Assembly: GCA_036939355.1 (NCBI GenBank)
Contig: JALLAP010000587.1
Coordinates: 1-11,753 of the forward strand
Source of the DNA: Thalassiosira profunda
Lineage: Eukaryota > Bacillariophyta > Thalassiosirophyceae > Thalassiosirales > Thalassiosiraceae
Length of the DNA stretch: 11,753 nt
Direction of reading: 5' to 3'
Shown here in pieces: positions 1 to 7,618 of the stretch. Position 1 is the first letter of the stretch. Each line of letters starts with the position of its first letter. The notes beneath the pieces were generated by a model, which saw only the letters and a program-made list of their open reading frames with translations, searched no databases and was not told where the DNA came from. The position numbers were made by a program, and so were the translations under genes.

Positions 1-668
1 CCAACGCATCTAAGCGCGGGGGGCTCTGCCGTAGGTGAGCATGGTTGCAGAAGATGCATTTGCATCGTTTGGGTCTCATTTCTTATGCACGCATTGTGAT
101 CAGGCACGGGGCGTTCGATCTGAATACCTGCGATACAAAGGGATGCCGGAGTGTGGCTGTTCACGGAATTTTCTGCAGCGTCCACACAGAAACTTGCGCC
201 AAAGCGGGGTGCCGCGCCGCCGCCACGAGCGGCTACTACTGCCAGCGGCACTGCGGCAAGCCCCCACCCCGGAAGACCGTCGCCCGCACTCCAAAGAAAT
301 GGACCGAATCTGCAAATGAGGCTCGCATCGACGCGGCAATCTCCGCTGTCCAAACTTGCTACGGCATTGGGGGCAAAAGGAAGGAGAAGCTGGGGTCCCT
401 GGCTAAGCTATCCAATCTGGCAGTGAGAGGGGTAACTCAGCGTCCCACAGGCAAATGGCAGGCGCAGGTATACCACGCAGGCGGGAGCCATTACCTTGGC
501 GTCTTTCCATCGCGGACGGAGGCTGTTTTGGCATATGAGGTCGCGAGGGAATTGCTCGACGAGGAGGCCAGCGTGGGGGATGCGAAGAAAAGTCTGGCCA
601 TGGCGAGGGAGGCGGCGAGGGAGGCGGCAAGGAAGGCGAGTACGCTCGCGGAGAGCAGCGAGGGGTAA
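1..668 (+). CDS. Zinc-finger/AP2 protein, copy A (3' part, 5' truncated by window edge)
   Basis: Probable nuclear DNA-binding protein. Visible exons are 1-34 and 104-668 (stop TAA 666-668), with a 69-base GT-AG intron at 35-103. The first exon ends in a zinc finger (GGLCR), and the split Arg codon AG|G joins it to RHGAFDLNTC. Two more fingers of the form C-x4-C-x(n)-C-x2-H follow at about 120-250. A basic linker comes next, then the helical unit ARIDAAISAVQTCYG, then one AP2/ERF-type domain at about 417-560 (VRGVTQRPTGKWQAQV, YLGVFPSRTEAVLAYEVARE). The tail is Ala/Arg/Glu-rich and probably helical. The sequence is closely related to the 3' part of the next gene, with one AP2 unit instead of two and no acidic linker. 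The 5' exons lie outside the window. Fingers of this type are often auto-named WRKY19-like, but no WRKY domain is seen. The AP2 assignment is from motif recognition only. Confidence 0.8.
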
Positions 669-740
669 ATACATCAGGCTAATCTCAATAATCTAAAACA
701 GAGCGAATAGACGCTATCGGAAGTCCCAGCACTGCATTTG
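1..740 (+). repeat. Tandem gene duplication, unit A
   Basis: This segment is homologous to 1797-3314: exon end, intron, final exon, stop and part of the 3' flank align in order. Nearly identical landmarks are CCAACGCATC at position 1 (1794 in copy B), the GCACGG..GCGTTCGATCT acceptor exon start, and the AGTCCCAGCACTG block after the stop. Copy B has extra sequence between finger 6 and the last AP2 unit. The 5' limit of the unit lies outside the window. Confidence 0.8.
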
Positions 741-938
741 CAGTGGTAGCCGAAGGGAGAGGGGGCGGGGGCGGAAGAGGAACAAGGAGAGAAGATGAGA
801 AGATCCCGTTAGCTATTTTACGTTCTCTACCGGGATACGTAGGTATCCTGCTCGCGCTTCCTCAATGCGAGGCGCATGCCGCATGCGCCACGCCCTTGGT
901 ACCTCTAGACTGCGGAAGCGGCGGCGGCAACTAGCAAC
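669..938. other. Intergenic region between the tandem zinc-finger/AP2 genes
   Basis: 270 bases holding the 3' flank of copy A and the presumed promoter and 5' UTR of copy B. The first ~70 bases share a block (709-740) with the flank after copy B (3288-3314), so the duplication reached past the stop codon. A purine-rich tract runs from about 748 to 804. The short inverted repeat GGATAC-GTAG-GTATCC and a stronger 19-base dyad (listed separately) follow. I see no TATA box or RNA gene I would defend. Confidence 0.6.
871..889. promoter_or_regulatory. 19-base perfect dyad upstream of copy B start
   Basis: GGCGCATGC-C-GCATGCGCC is a perfect inverted repeat of 9 bases around one central base, about 50 bases before the ATG at 939. 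With a one-base centre it cannot form a good hairpin, so a binding site for a dimeric protein is more likely than an RNA structure. Function is inferred from symmetry and position only. Confidence 0.35.
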
Positions 939-3249
939 ATGCCCACGCGCGTACGCAAGCGCCGTGGAGCCCCCGTGGCGTCGACTGGGGCGGCTGTTCC
1001 ATCCGTAGCCTCTAATCGCGGCTCCGTCGCTGTCACGCCGTCCTCGGCATCCGCGCGCGCCGCCCCTCTTCCGGTCTCCTCCTCCCCGCCCTCGATGGGC
1101 CTCGGCCGCCCCGAACCGAGTGGAGTTGATACGATGTCAGATGTGTCAGTCGCCGCCGCCGTCGGAGGCCTGCTGTCTCTCGGCGGCGGAGGCTCTGTCC
1201 CGGTGGCTGATGCACAAGATGTGGAGGCGACGGCGGTCCATGTGGATATTATCTCGAAGGCGGGGGGCAATGACAACGAGCAAGGCCTCGAAGCGGGGAA
1301 GGAGACCAGTGACCCTCCCGTTGCAAACAAGAAGCGCAAAAGAAATGGAAATGGAAACAAGACGTGCAATTTGCCTGGCTGCGGCAAGTACGCACAATCT
1401 GGGAAGGAAGGCTACTGCTGTGCACATCACACTGAGCTTGTTTTGGGGGTTTGGAGGAAGAGTTGCAAATTGGAAGGTTGCGAAAAGGAGGCACGGCCGG
1501 AGAAGGGAATGGAAGGCTATTGTCAGGCGCATCACACTGAGTTTGTGTTGGGGGCAGTCAAACCAAAGATCACGGCCGCACGGAAGACCCCGAAGACCCG
1601 GGGTCGCACCTGCTCTGTCCCTGGATGCCCCAAACAGGTCCAACAGGGCGGCCTTTGCTGCAGGTGAGTCGAGCGATGAAGTGGGCAGCCACCAAAGTTG
1701 TTCGCTCATATCATGATATCACACTATTTGACAATAAATCTGCAGGCACGGGGCCAGGTCGACCCGAGGGATGTGTCGTCACAATGGCTGCACCAACGCA
1801 TCCAAGCGCGGGGGGCTTTGCCGCAGGTGAGCATTTTGCGATTCTTTTACGGATTGAGTGCTTCATTTCTCATGCATGGCAATGTTCAGGCACGGAGCGT
1901 TCGATCTCAATACCTGTGCCAGGAAGGGATGCAGGCACGTGGCCGTCCAGGGGAACTTCTGCAACATCCACACTGAAGGCTGCGTCGAGGCTGGGTGCCG
2001 CGCCGCCGCCACGAGCGGCTACTACTGCCAGCGGCACTACGTCAAGCCCCCGCCCCGGAAGGCCGTCGTCACCGGGGGCAATAGCAAGGGGAAGGGGATC
2101 AAGCGGGCGCGCAAGATCAAGAAGGCAAAGGCGGAGGAGAGCGACGACGACGAGGACTACGACCCGTCGGAGGAGGAGTACTGCCGCCCGGTCAAGAAGC
2201 GGCAGGCCTCCCCTCGCAAGCATCGCTACGGGACGAGGGGTATCCGGGTGTCCCTGCCCCCTCCCACGCCGCCCACCTCGGAGGACGAAGACGAAGAGGA
2301 GGAGAAGGAGGAAGAGATGCCGTCATTTTCTCTCTCCCCCGAGGGGAGCATCTGCAACATCCACACGAAAAGTGTGGAGGGTTCGTCTTCCGGGGCTCGC
2401 ATGGCCTCGGGCCCGACGCCCGGCGGCAGCGCTCCAAAGAAACGCAGCCGTTCGAAGAAAACAGTGAAAGACGGCGCAGAATGGAGCTGCAAGCGGGCCA
2501 AGAAATCAGCCTCTACGGGCGAGGCTCGCATCAACGCTGCAATCGCTGCCGTCCAAACTCGCTACGGCACTGGCGCAGAGCGCGACAAAAAGCTGTCTAG
2601 TCTGACTGTGAGAGGGGTCACTGTTCTCCCCTCGGGCAGGTGGCAGGCGCAAGTGTTTTACGCCAAGAAGAGTCGATACATCGGCATCTTTCCATCGCGG
2701 ACGCAGGCGGTTTTGGCGTATGAGGTGGCGAGGGAACTTCTGGAAAACGAGCACGGCGTGGGTGACGCGGAGAAGAGTCTGGCTGAGGCGAAGGAGGCGG
2801 CGTTCAGAGCTTTGGGGCGTCGTCCGCGAGCACTATCCCCGAAGAAAGAACGCAACAAGAAAGCAGTGAAATGCGGCGTAGAGAAGAGCTGCAAGTCAAA
2901 GTGGACCAAGAAATCATTTCACCTCGATCATGCGGATGAGGGTCGCATCGACGGGGCAATCGCCACTGTCCAAACTCACTATGGCACTGGCGTCAACAAG
3001 CTATCCAGTCTGACTGTGAGAGGGGTAACTCAGCGTCCCTCCGGCAAATGGCAAGCGCAGGTGTCCTACGCCAATAAGAGTCGATACCTTGGCACCTTTC
3101 CATCGCGGACGCAGGCGATCTTGGCGTACGAGGTGGCGAGGGAAATACTCGATCAGGAGTCCAGCGTGGGTGATGGGGAGAGGAGTGTGGTCGTGGCGAT
3201 GGAGGCGGCACGGAAGGCGAGTGCGCTCGCGGAGAGTCACGAGGGGTAA
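939..3249 (+). CDS. Six-zinc-finger, double-AP2 putative transcription factor, copy B (complete, three exons)
   Basis: Predicted nuclear transcription factor of 721 residues. Exons are 939-1663, 1746-1826 and 1890-3249; introns are 1664-1745 (82 bases) and 1827-1889 (63 bases), both GT-AG and both phase 2, splitting the Arg codon of an R-H-G-A motif. The ATG at 939 has A at -3. A low-complexity N-terminus and a basic KKRKR patch (131-135) precede six C-x4-C...C-x2-H fingers starting at Cys 143, 176, 225, 252, 278 and 300. Exon 2 is 81 bases and carries almost exactly finger 4. A linker with basic clusters and two acidic runs (about 351-365 and 399-411) follows, then AP2-type domains at about 507-554 and 643-690, each preceded by an A/G-R-I-x-x-A-I-x-x-V-Q-T helix. 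Acidic and basic runs fit an activation region and nuclear signals (inference). Targets unknown. The exon joins restore finger spacing in frame, so I trust them. Confidence 0.85.
2431..3246 (+). repeat. Internal direct repeat of the AP2 unit in copy B
   Basis: Two units of roughly 400 bases, about 2431-2836 and 2837-3246, each encode a Lys-rich spacer with an S-C-K element, an R-I-x-x-A-I-x-x-V-Q-T-x-Y-G-T-G helix, an AP2-type domain, and a V-G-D-x-E-x-S tail. The second unit ends like copy A (ALAESHEG against TLAESSEG), and the first lacks that ending. This fits intragenic duplication of a one-AP2 ancestor. Unit edges are approximate. Confidence 0.75.
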
Positions 3250-3335
3250 ATTCAGAGATCATCGTCATTCCTCCAAAAGAAAGTGACAGACGCTAAGTCC
3301 CAGCACTGGATTTGTTGGGCAGTCGAAAGGATCTA

Positions 3336-4433
3336 TCAACTCGTCTTCATGGACTCGAGCACCGCCTCCATCGTCCACTTCCCCACCAAGTTCAAATCGT
3401 CCTCGTCCTCGCCCTCCGCGGCACCTTCCCTCACCTCCTCCCGCTCCGCAATTTGTGCCAAATAGTGCGCCGCGTGGGCGTGCAGGCACTTGACCCGATC
3501 GCACCCCCCTTCCATATTGATCCCCGCCACCCCCCTCCGTTCGTCGAGGGCCTTCTTCCATCCCCTCTTTAGCACGTCGGCCCGATCGTCGTCGGTGAGA
3601 AGTTCCCATCGTTTTCGGCCGTACGATGCGTGGGCGCGCTGCATCTGCGCCAGATGTTGGGGGTGGGCGCGCAATCGTTGTTCCATTTGCGGCACCCCGG
3701 AGGTTTTGGAGAGCTCGATGCGGCTGATGTGGGAGCGGAGCGCGGGGGAGGCGAGCCAGTAGAGGGTGGGGAAGGGCTCGATGATTTGTTGGGGCGGTGG
3801 TTGGTCTGTTTGTTGTGGATTGTTTGCATCGCTGTTCAATGTTGCATCCTGCACCACCGACGAGTTGCATTCATCGTCTTTGCTCGTCTTTGCGGGAGAA
3901 GCATCGAGCACCCACGCCCTACTCCCCCCCTCGCCCTTCCCCTCTTTCTCCCTGCCTTCCACCCGCATGCCCCCCCTCCGTCGTCCCTTGAACGCCCGCC
4001 CGTCGCTCTTCCCGCCCCGGTACGACTCCCGCACCGCCAGCGGGTACAGTTTCACCGCCGCGGGCTCCCCCGCGCGTCCGCCAACATCTTGCGAGAGGCG
4101 GGCTGCCACGCATACGGCGTTGCCGGGCACGAATCCCAGTTGGGCGCGGAGGGCGCGCTCGTCCTCTTTGTCGAGCTCTCCGTCGCCCTCCTCATCTGCA
4201 TTTATGGACAAACTGCAATTGTTGCCATCCGCCCGCCGCCTCCGCTCCTCCCTGCGCCTAATCCGGACGCCCGGGAGCACGTGCGCTCTGTCCGATGGCA
4301 CCGCGGGCACCGCCGCGGAGGCCCCATCAGCAGCAGCCACTTTCGGCGACTCCGCCCCCTTCTCCGCGGCGGCGGCCGCCTCCAGGATGGCCTTGGCCTT
4401 GCGCTTCCGCCGCCGGGCGCTCCGTCCCGTCAT
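3336..4433 (-). CDS. DUF501 domain protein with low-complexity insertion
   Basis: Single-exon protein of 365 residues, function unknown. The start is the first ATG in the frame; the longer open frame upstream begins only with GTG, and the context GCCACC-ATG is strong. Residues 1-13 are very basic (TGRSARRRKRKAK). Residues 90-135 match the first part of DUF501 (RAQLGFVPGNAVCVAARL); about 136-218 is a Gly/Lys/Glu/Asn/Gln-rich insertion; the family core resumes with EPFPTLYWLASPALRSHISR (219-238), AHASYGRKRWELL (267-279), and GVAGINMEGG plus RVKCLHAHAAHYLA (301-326). The Cys-Leu-His-x-His signature is intact. Bacterial members are shorter, about 160-200 residues, and as I recall often lie near enolase, divIC and ppx genes. 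The family's biochemical role is not established. The gene converges on copy B (86 bases between stops) and diverges from the C2 gene. Family assignment is from memory of motifs. Confidence 0.78.
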   Translation of the reverse strand: MTGRSARRRKRKAKAILEAAAAAEKGAESPKVAAADGASAAVPAVPSDRAHVLPGVRIRRREERRRRADGNNCSLSINADEEGDGELDKEDERALRAQLGFVPGNAVCVAARLSQDVGGRAGEPAAVKLYPLAVRESYRGGKSDGRAFKGRRRGGMRVEGREKEGKGEGGSRAWVLDASPAKTSKDDECNSSVVQDATLNSDANNPQQTDQPPPQQIIEPFPTLYWLASPALRSHISRIELSKTSGVPQMEQRLRAHPQHLAQMQRAHASYGRKRWELLTDDDRADVLKRGWKKALDERRGVAGINMEGGCDRVKCLHAHAAHYLAQIAEREEVREGAAEGEDEDDLNLVGKWTMEAVLESMKTS

Positions 4434-4535
4434 GGTGGCGGCTGTGGGGCGTGTTGAGGGGCAGTGGGAGGCGGGCGGGAGCCGATTTGCAAAGACGTGA
4501 AAGTGAATGAGAGTTTGGGTGGCTGTGCGAGGACG

Positions 4536-4552
4536 AGACGCGTGACGCGTCT
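4536..4552. promoter_or_regulatory. 17-base dyad AGACGCGT-G-ACGCGTCT
   Basis: Perfect 8-base inverted repeat around one central base, about 100 bases upstream of the DUF501 ATG. It has the same geometry as the dyad at 871-889 but a different sequence. It contains two ACGCGT (MluI-box-like) hexamers, a motif known from fungal cell-cycle promoters; relevance here is unproven. Confidence 0.35.
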
Positions 4553-4648
4553 TTTTGCAAGTTCCAGGCTCAGGCCCTCCCAGGGCGCCCACTCCGACTG
4601 AGAATACAACATGGCGTCCTCCGCCTATTGTAGCCGCCCTGGGATCGT

Positions 4649-4660
4649 AGCGCTAGCGCT
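4649..4660. promoter_or_regulatory. 12-base palindrome AGCGCTAGCGCT
   Basis: Perfect palindrome made of two AGCGCT hexamers, each itself palindromic, in the divergent promoter about 120 bases before the C2 gene ATG. Possible protein-binding site or chance in GC-rich DNA. Confidence 0.25.
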
Positions 4661-4700
4661 GACCCCGTAGCGTCGGCCAGCAATCAGCGCCGTATCCTCT

Positions 4701-4725
4701 GTCGTCGTCGTCGTCGTCGTCGTCG
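4701..4725 (+). repeat. (GTC)8 trinucleotide microsatellite
   Basis: Eight uninterrupted GTC units plus one base, about 56 bases before the C2 gene ATG, probably in its 5' UTR or core promoter. Simple repeats of this length usually vary between strains. Confidence 0.9.
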
Positions 4726-4781
4726 CTTTCGTTTGCAACTCCATCATCCCAGCCCGAGGACGGTGCACCCTTCCACCGCCC

Positions 4782-6983
4782 ATGCCCACCTCCCACCGCG
4801 ACCCGCCCCGGGCCCGGCACCGCCTCAACCCCGACCCCGTCCGGGCCGCGCCCGCCTCCCGCTCCAACCTGTCGGGGTGCGGCCCCCACGGCAGCTACAG
4901 ACACGTGCACCACCAGCGCGGCACCGTCGGGACCTTCCACGTCCGCTTGTTGGAAGGCCGGGGATTGGAGCGGAAGCACTGGAGCGCGCTGAGTTTGGGG
5001 CCGGCGAGGCATTTGGGATTGAGCCGCGCGCACGGGGAGGTTAGCAGCTTTGGCACGGTCCGGCTGGCGTTTTGGGGGGAGGGCGAGAAGAATGAGGAGG
5101 AGGCGGAGTTTCGGGACATTCACGAGAGGTTTCGGCCGGAGGGGAAGGGCGTCAAGGTGGTGTACGAGGGGGAGGATTACAGCAGCGGGTACACGCCGCT
5201 GTCGCGGCCGGCGGCCTCCTCTGCGTCGTCTTCCGGCACCGGCACGCCGTCCACCGCAGATGCATCTTCGTCTAGACAGTCGTCGCAGGGCGATGCGCGG
5301 TACGACAGCTTTCTGCCCGCCATGTCGATGACCTCCGCACTTCCCGCGGCGGACGACTTTGGCAGCAAGGTTGGCAGCAAGGGAAAATCGTCAGACGACT
5401 ACGGCCTCAGCCCCCTGTTCGACCAGGGGTGCCTCCGCTCCGCGACGCCGTGCAAGTCGCCGTACTTTCCCTCCTATGCCACGCCGCAAAGAAAGCAGCC
5501 CCTGGGGACCATCAACAGCGGGGAGATGCCGCGGGTGCCACCGCCGCCGTCGGCGAGCGGGCTGAGCCCCGACTGGGACAAGAAGCCGTCGTCGAAGCTC
5601 CTGCCTAGGGAACAGTCGCTGGAAAAGATGCCGACCGAGTTCAAGCAGCAATCCTCCTCCCAACGGCCGCAGTTCGGACCGCCCCCGCCCCATCACTACG
5701 CCCGGGAGGAGTTCCAAAGCTCGACGGTGCACCACGACTCGAACCCCATCTGGGGCAGCGCCGGCGGCTTCGCCGACAACAACAACGAGGGCAACGAAGA
5801 TCGGAGCACGTTTATTATACCGTTGCGGAAGGACGACTTGCTCCCGAGTCTGCACCGCGATGGAGGCAAGGTGGGGCTGGAGGTCCGATTGGACGAGGAG
5901 ATGGCCCCAACGGAATCCTTGTTGGTGGGCGGAGCCCTTTCCACTTCGGTAGGAGCGCTGACCGCCGCCACCTCCGTCGTGGGCATGGGCAGCCTGACGC
6001 AAAACGTGTCCAACACGGCCACGGAGATGTTGGGGCTGGGCAAGGATCGATTGATCGGCAAGGGCTTCGTCGACCTCATGCCGCTGCTGCTGGGATTGTG
6101 GGAGGAGGAGTGGGAGCAGCGGCAGGACGAGGGGAGTTCCCACGGCGGCGCCGGGAAGGGGGCGCCGGAGGACGACGACGCGGTGTTGGACGAGTGCGGC
6201 AAGATCAAGGCGAGCGCGAAGCGGATGCGACGGAGGGTGGAACGGATGGGCCTGCTCGACGTGTGGGTGCCGCTGTACCATCCCAACTCGACAGCAGCCT
6301 CGAACGGCAACGGCGAACGCGAGGACGAGGAGGTGGAAACTTCCGGAAAGATCCACCTCCTCATCTCCTACGAGCCTAATGGCATGTCTCCAAAACGGGA
6401 CGACATTGTTGCCTTCGAGTCCTTCGCGCGTCGTCCCCTCGGCAGCGCCCACGACTCCTCCGCGACCACGGGCCCTGTCCTCACCCCCATCGTCCCGCCC
6501 CTGTCTCCTCTGCTGGTCATCGAATCGAAGGGCGCCTACCTCCTATTGGAATACGCCACCTCGCGCACCGTCACGTCGGTCGATCGCAACGGCAACGTCA
6601 AATCGTCGCGGTGGGAGCGCACCCACCGCGTGCGGATACGGCGCAATGCCGTCTTCGTCGTGGAGCGGCGAACTTTGATGGACGCGGTTGGATCCATCGC
6701 CCGGCTGCCGGGCGACATCGTCCTCTCCACTCCCATCGGTGAGGAGATTGCCGAGGTGTCCGCTCCCATTGTGGCCGGAGCGATGGAGCTCATGGGCCCG
6801 GCGATGCTGTGGGGAAAGCTCATGATTGCCGCGGGAGGGACCGGCGTCAAGGCGGGGATGGTGGGGTTGCAGGCGGCGACGTCGGCGGTGGTGGCGGCGA
6901 GCCAGGAGAAGGCGCTGGAACGGAGGGAGGGCAGTTACGGCGAACGAAGTGGCGACTCCGGCGCGTATGGATACGGCGGCTAG
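4782..6983 (+). CDS. C2-like domain protein with large disordered insertion
   Basis: Single-exon protein of 733 residues ending TAG. The start is the first ATG of the frame, but its context is weak and the first ~45 Arg/Pro-rich residues are doubtful. Residues 48-58 (TVGTFHVRLLEGRGLE) look like the first C2 strand, followed by GTVRLAF (91-97). About 130-320 is Ser/Pro-rich and probably disordered. C2-like signals resume with NPIW (321-324), KVGLEVRLDEE (363-373), LIGKGFVDLMPLL (424-436) and GKIHLLISYEPNG (522-534), then PKRDDIVAFESFARR (537-551). A C-terminal region (about 576-710) has strand-like segments and a long Ala/Gly/Met-rich hydrophobic stretch that may touch membrane. The usual calcium-binding Asp pattern of C2 loop 1 is not visible, so calcium-independent lipid or protein binding is likelier. 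Role unknown. It shares a divergent promoter with the DUF501 gene. The alternative is an unrelated beta-sandwich. Confidence 0.7.
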   Translation: MPTSHRDPPRARHRLNPDPVRAAPASRSNLSGCGPHGSYRHVHHQRGTVGTFHVRLLEGRGLERKHWSALSLGPARHLGLSRAHGEVSSFGTVRLAFWGEGEKNEEEAEFRDIHERFRPEGKGVKVVYEGEDYSSGYTPLSRPAASSASSSGTGTPSTADASSSRQSSQGDARYDSFLPAMSMTSALPAADDFGSKVGSKGKSSDDYGLSPLFDQGCLRSATPCKSPYFPSYATPQRKQPLGTINSGEMPRVPPPPSASGLSPDWDKKPSSKLLPREQSLEKMPTEFKQQSSSQRPQFGPPPPHHYAREEFQSSTVHHDSNPIWGSAGGFADNNNEGNEDRSTFIIPLRKDDLLPSLHRDGGKVGLEVRLDEEMAPTESLLVGGALSTSVGALTAATSVVGMGSLTQNVSNTATEMLGLGKDRLIGKGFVDLMPLLLGLWEEEWEQRQDEGSSHGGAGKGAPEDDDAVLDECGKIKASAKRMRRRVERMGLLDVWVPLYHPNSTAASNGNGEREDEEVETSGKIHLLISYEPNGMSPKRDDIVAFESFARRPLGSAHDSSATTGPVLTPIVPPLSPLLVIESKGAYLLLEYATSRTVTSVDRNGNVKSSRWERTHRVRIRRNAVFVVERRTLMDAVGSIARLPGDIVLSTPIGEEIAEVSAPIVAGAMELMGPAMLWGKLMIAAGGTGVKAGMVGLQAATSAVVAASQEKALERREGSYGERSGDSGAYGYGG

Positions 6984-7504
6984 ATTGCCCGCGTTGAACA
7001 GCTTAGGCTTGGTCTGGAGCCGACGCACCTCTGTCAGCATTGTACAAATCAGGCGAGGTGGTGTGAGTGGCCTCCTCAGTTCTGCAAAAGTGTGCACAGA
7101 AGAGTACGTACCTAAGTTCGAGCAGCATTCATGTTCTCTGAAGTTCTTCTCAAAGAGATGATATGGCATCCAACTTAGTTCTTCGGGGTTCGCTGGCATC
7201 TTACGCGAAGTCAGCACTTCGCCGCCCTGCATGCAGCATATTCGCCACGTCAAGGGCGTCTCCTCGACTGCACTTCCCGATCGCACTACGTGTGAGGTTG
7301 CCCTCCCATTCCGTTCCTCCTCTCCTGATGCGGCGCGGTAGAACGGCGTTGCGCTCTCCCAGCTGGCTCTATTGTAGTGGGAGTCTTCTCAATAGCGTCC
7401 CGTGTCTGATTTCAATGCTGCAAGATTGAAGGGGTTCTCAAGCTGAGTCATGGACTTGAACTTGACTCTCCAACCAGACTTGGGGTTCTTCTCTCGGCGA
7501 CTTC
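6984..7504. other. Intergenic region, no confident gene
   Basis: 521 bases holding the 3' flank of the C2 gene and the upstream region of the membrane protein gene. Base composition drops sharply from the GC-rich C2 gene to a more balanced mix here. One open frame of 88 codons (7163-7429) begins MASNLVLRGSLASYAKSALR, which resembles an organelle-targeting leader, but it has no recognisable domain and no strong start context, so I do not call it a gene. An unseen upstream exon of the next gene cannot be excluded. Confidence 0.5.
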
Positions 7505-7618
7505 ATGTTGGGGAATGGACGCAGATCAAGCTTGCCCATAAAAACAGCAATTATCGTACCATCAATCCGTGAAATATCTACGAAGGAGAGGAACAACAGC
7601 AAGAAGAGGAACAGCAGC

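Larger units (their letters stand above)
4434..4781. promoter_or_regulatory. Divergent promoter region between DUF501 and C2 genes
   Basis: These 348 bases separate two start codons pointing outward, so they must hold both 5' UTRs and promoters. They contain a 17-base dyad, a 12-base palindrome and a GTC repeat (listed separately). No clear TATA box is seen. The shared region allows co-regulation, but nothing here proves it. Confidence 0.55.

Noticed and set aside
1..3249. True WRKY transcription factor
   Set aside because: The C-x4-C...C-x2-H fingers resemble proteins often auto-named WRKY19, but no WRKYGQK-type motif is present.
3630..4500. Plus-strand open frames opposite DUF501
   Set aside because: Low-complexity Ser/Pro/Arg translations antisense to a recognised family.
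4434..4592. N-terminal extension of the DUF501 protein
   Set aside because: The frame is open to 4592, but the codon there is GTG. The first ATG is at 4433 and has an excellent context.
4653..5123. Minus-strand open frame with an Asp repeat
   Set aside because: Shadow of the GTC microsatellite and the C2 gene; no domain.
5391..6452. Long minus-strand open frame (353 codons) opposite the C2 gene
   Set aside because: GC-rich antisense shadow with Arg/Leu/His-rich, domain-free translation.
7163..7429. 88-codon open frame beginning MASNLVLRGSLASYAK, like a targeting leader
   Set aside because: No domain, no homology I recognise and no splice site that joins it to the next gene. Kept only as a remark in the intergenic entry.
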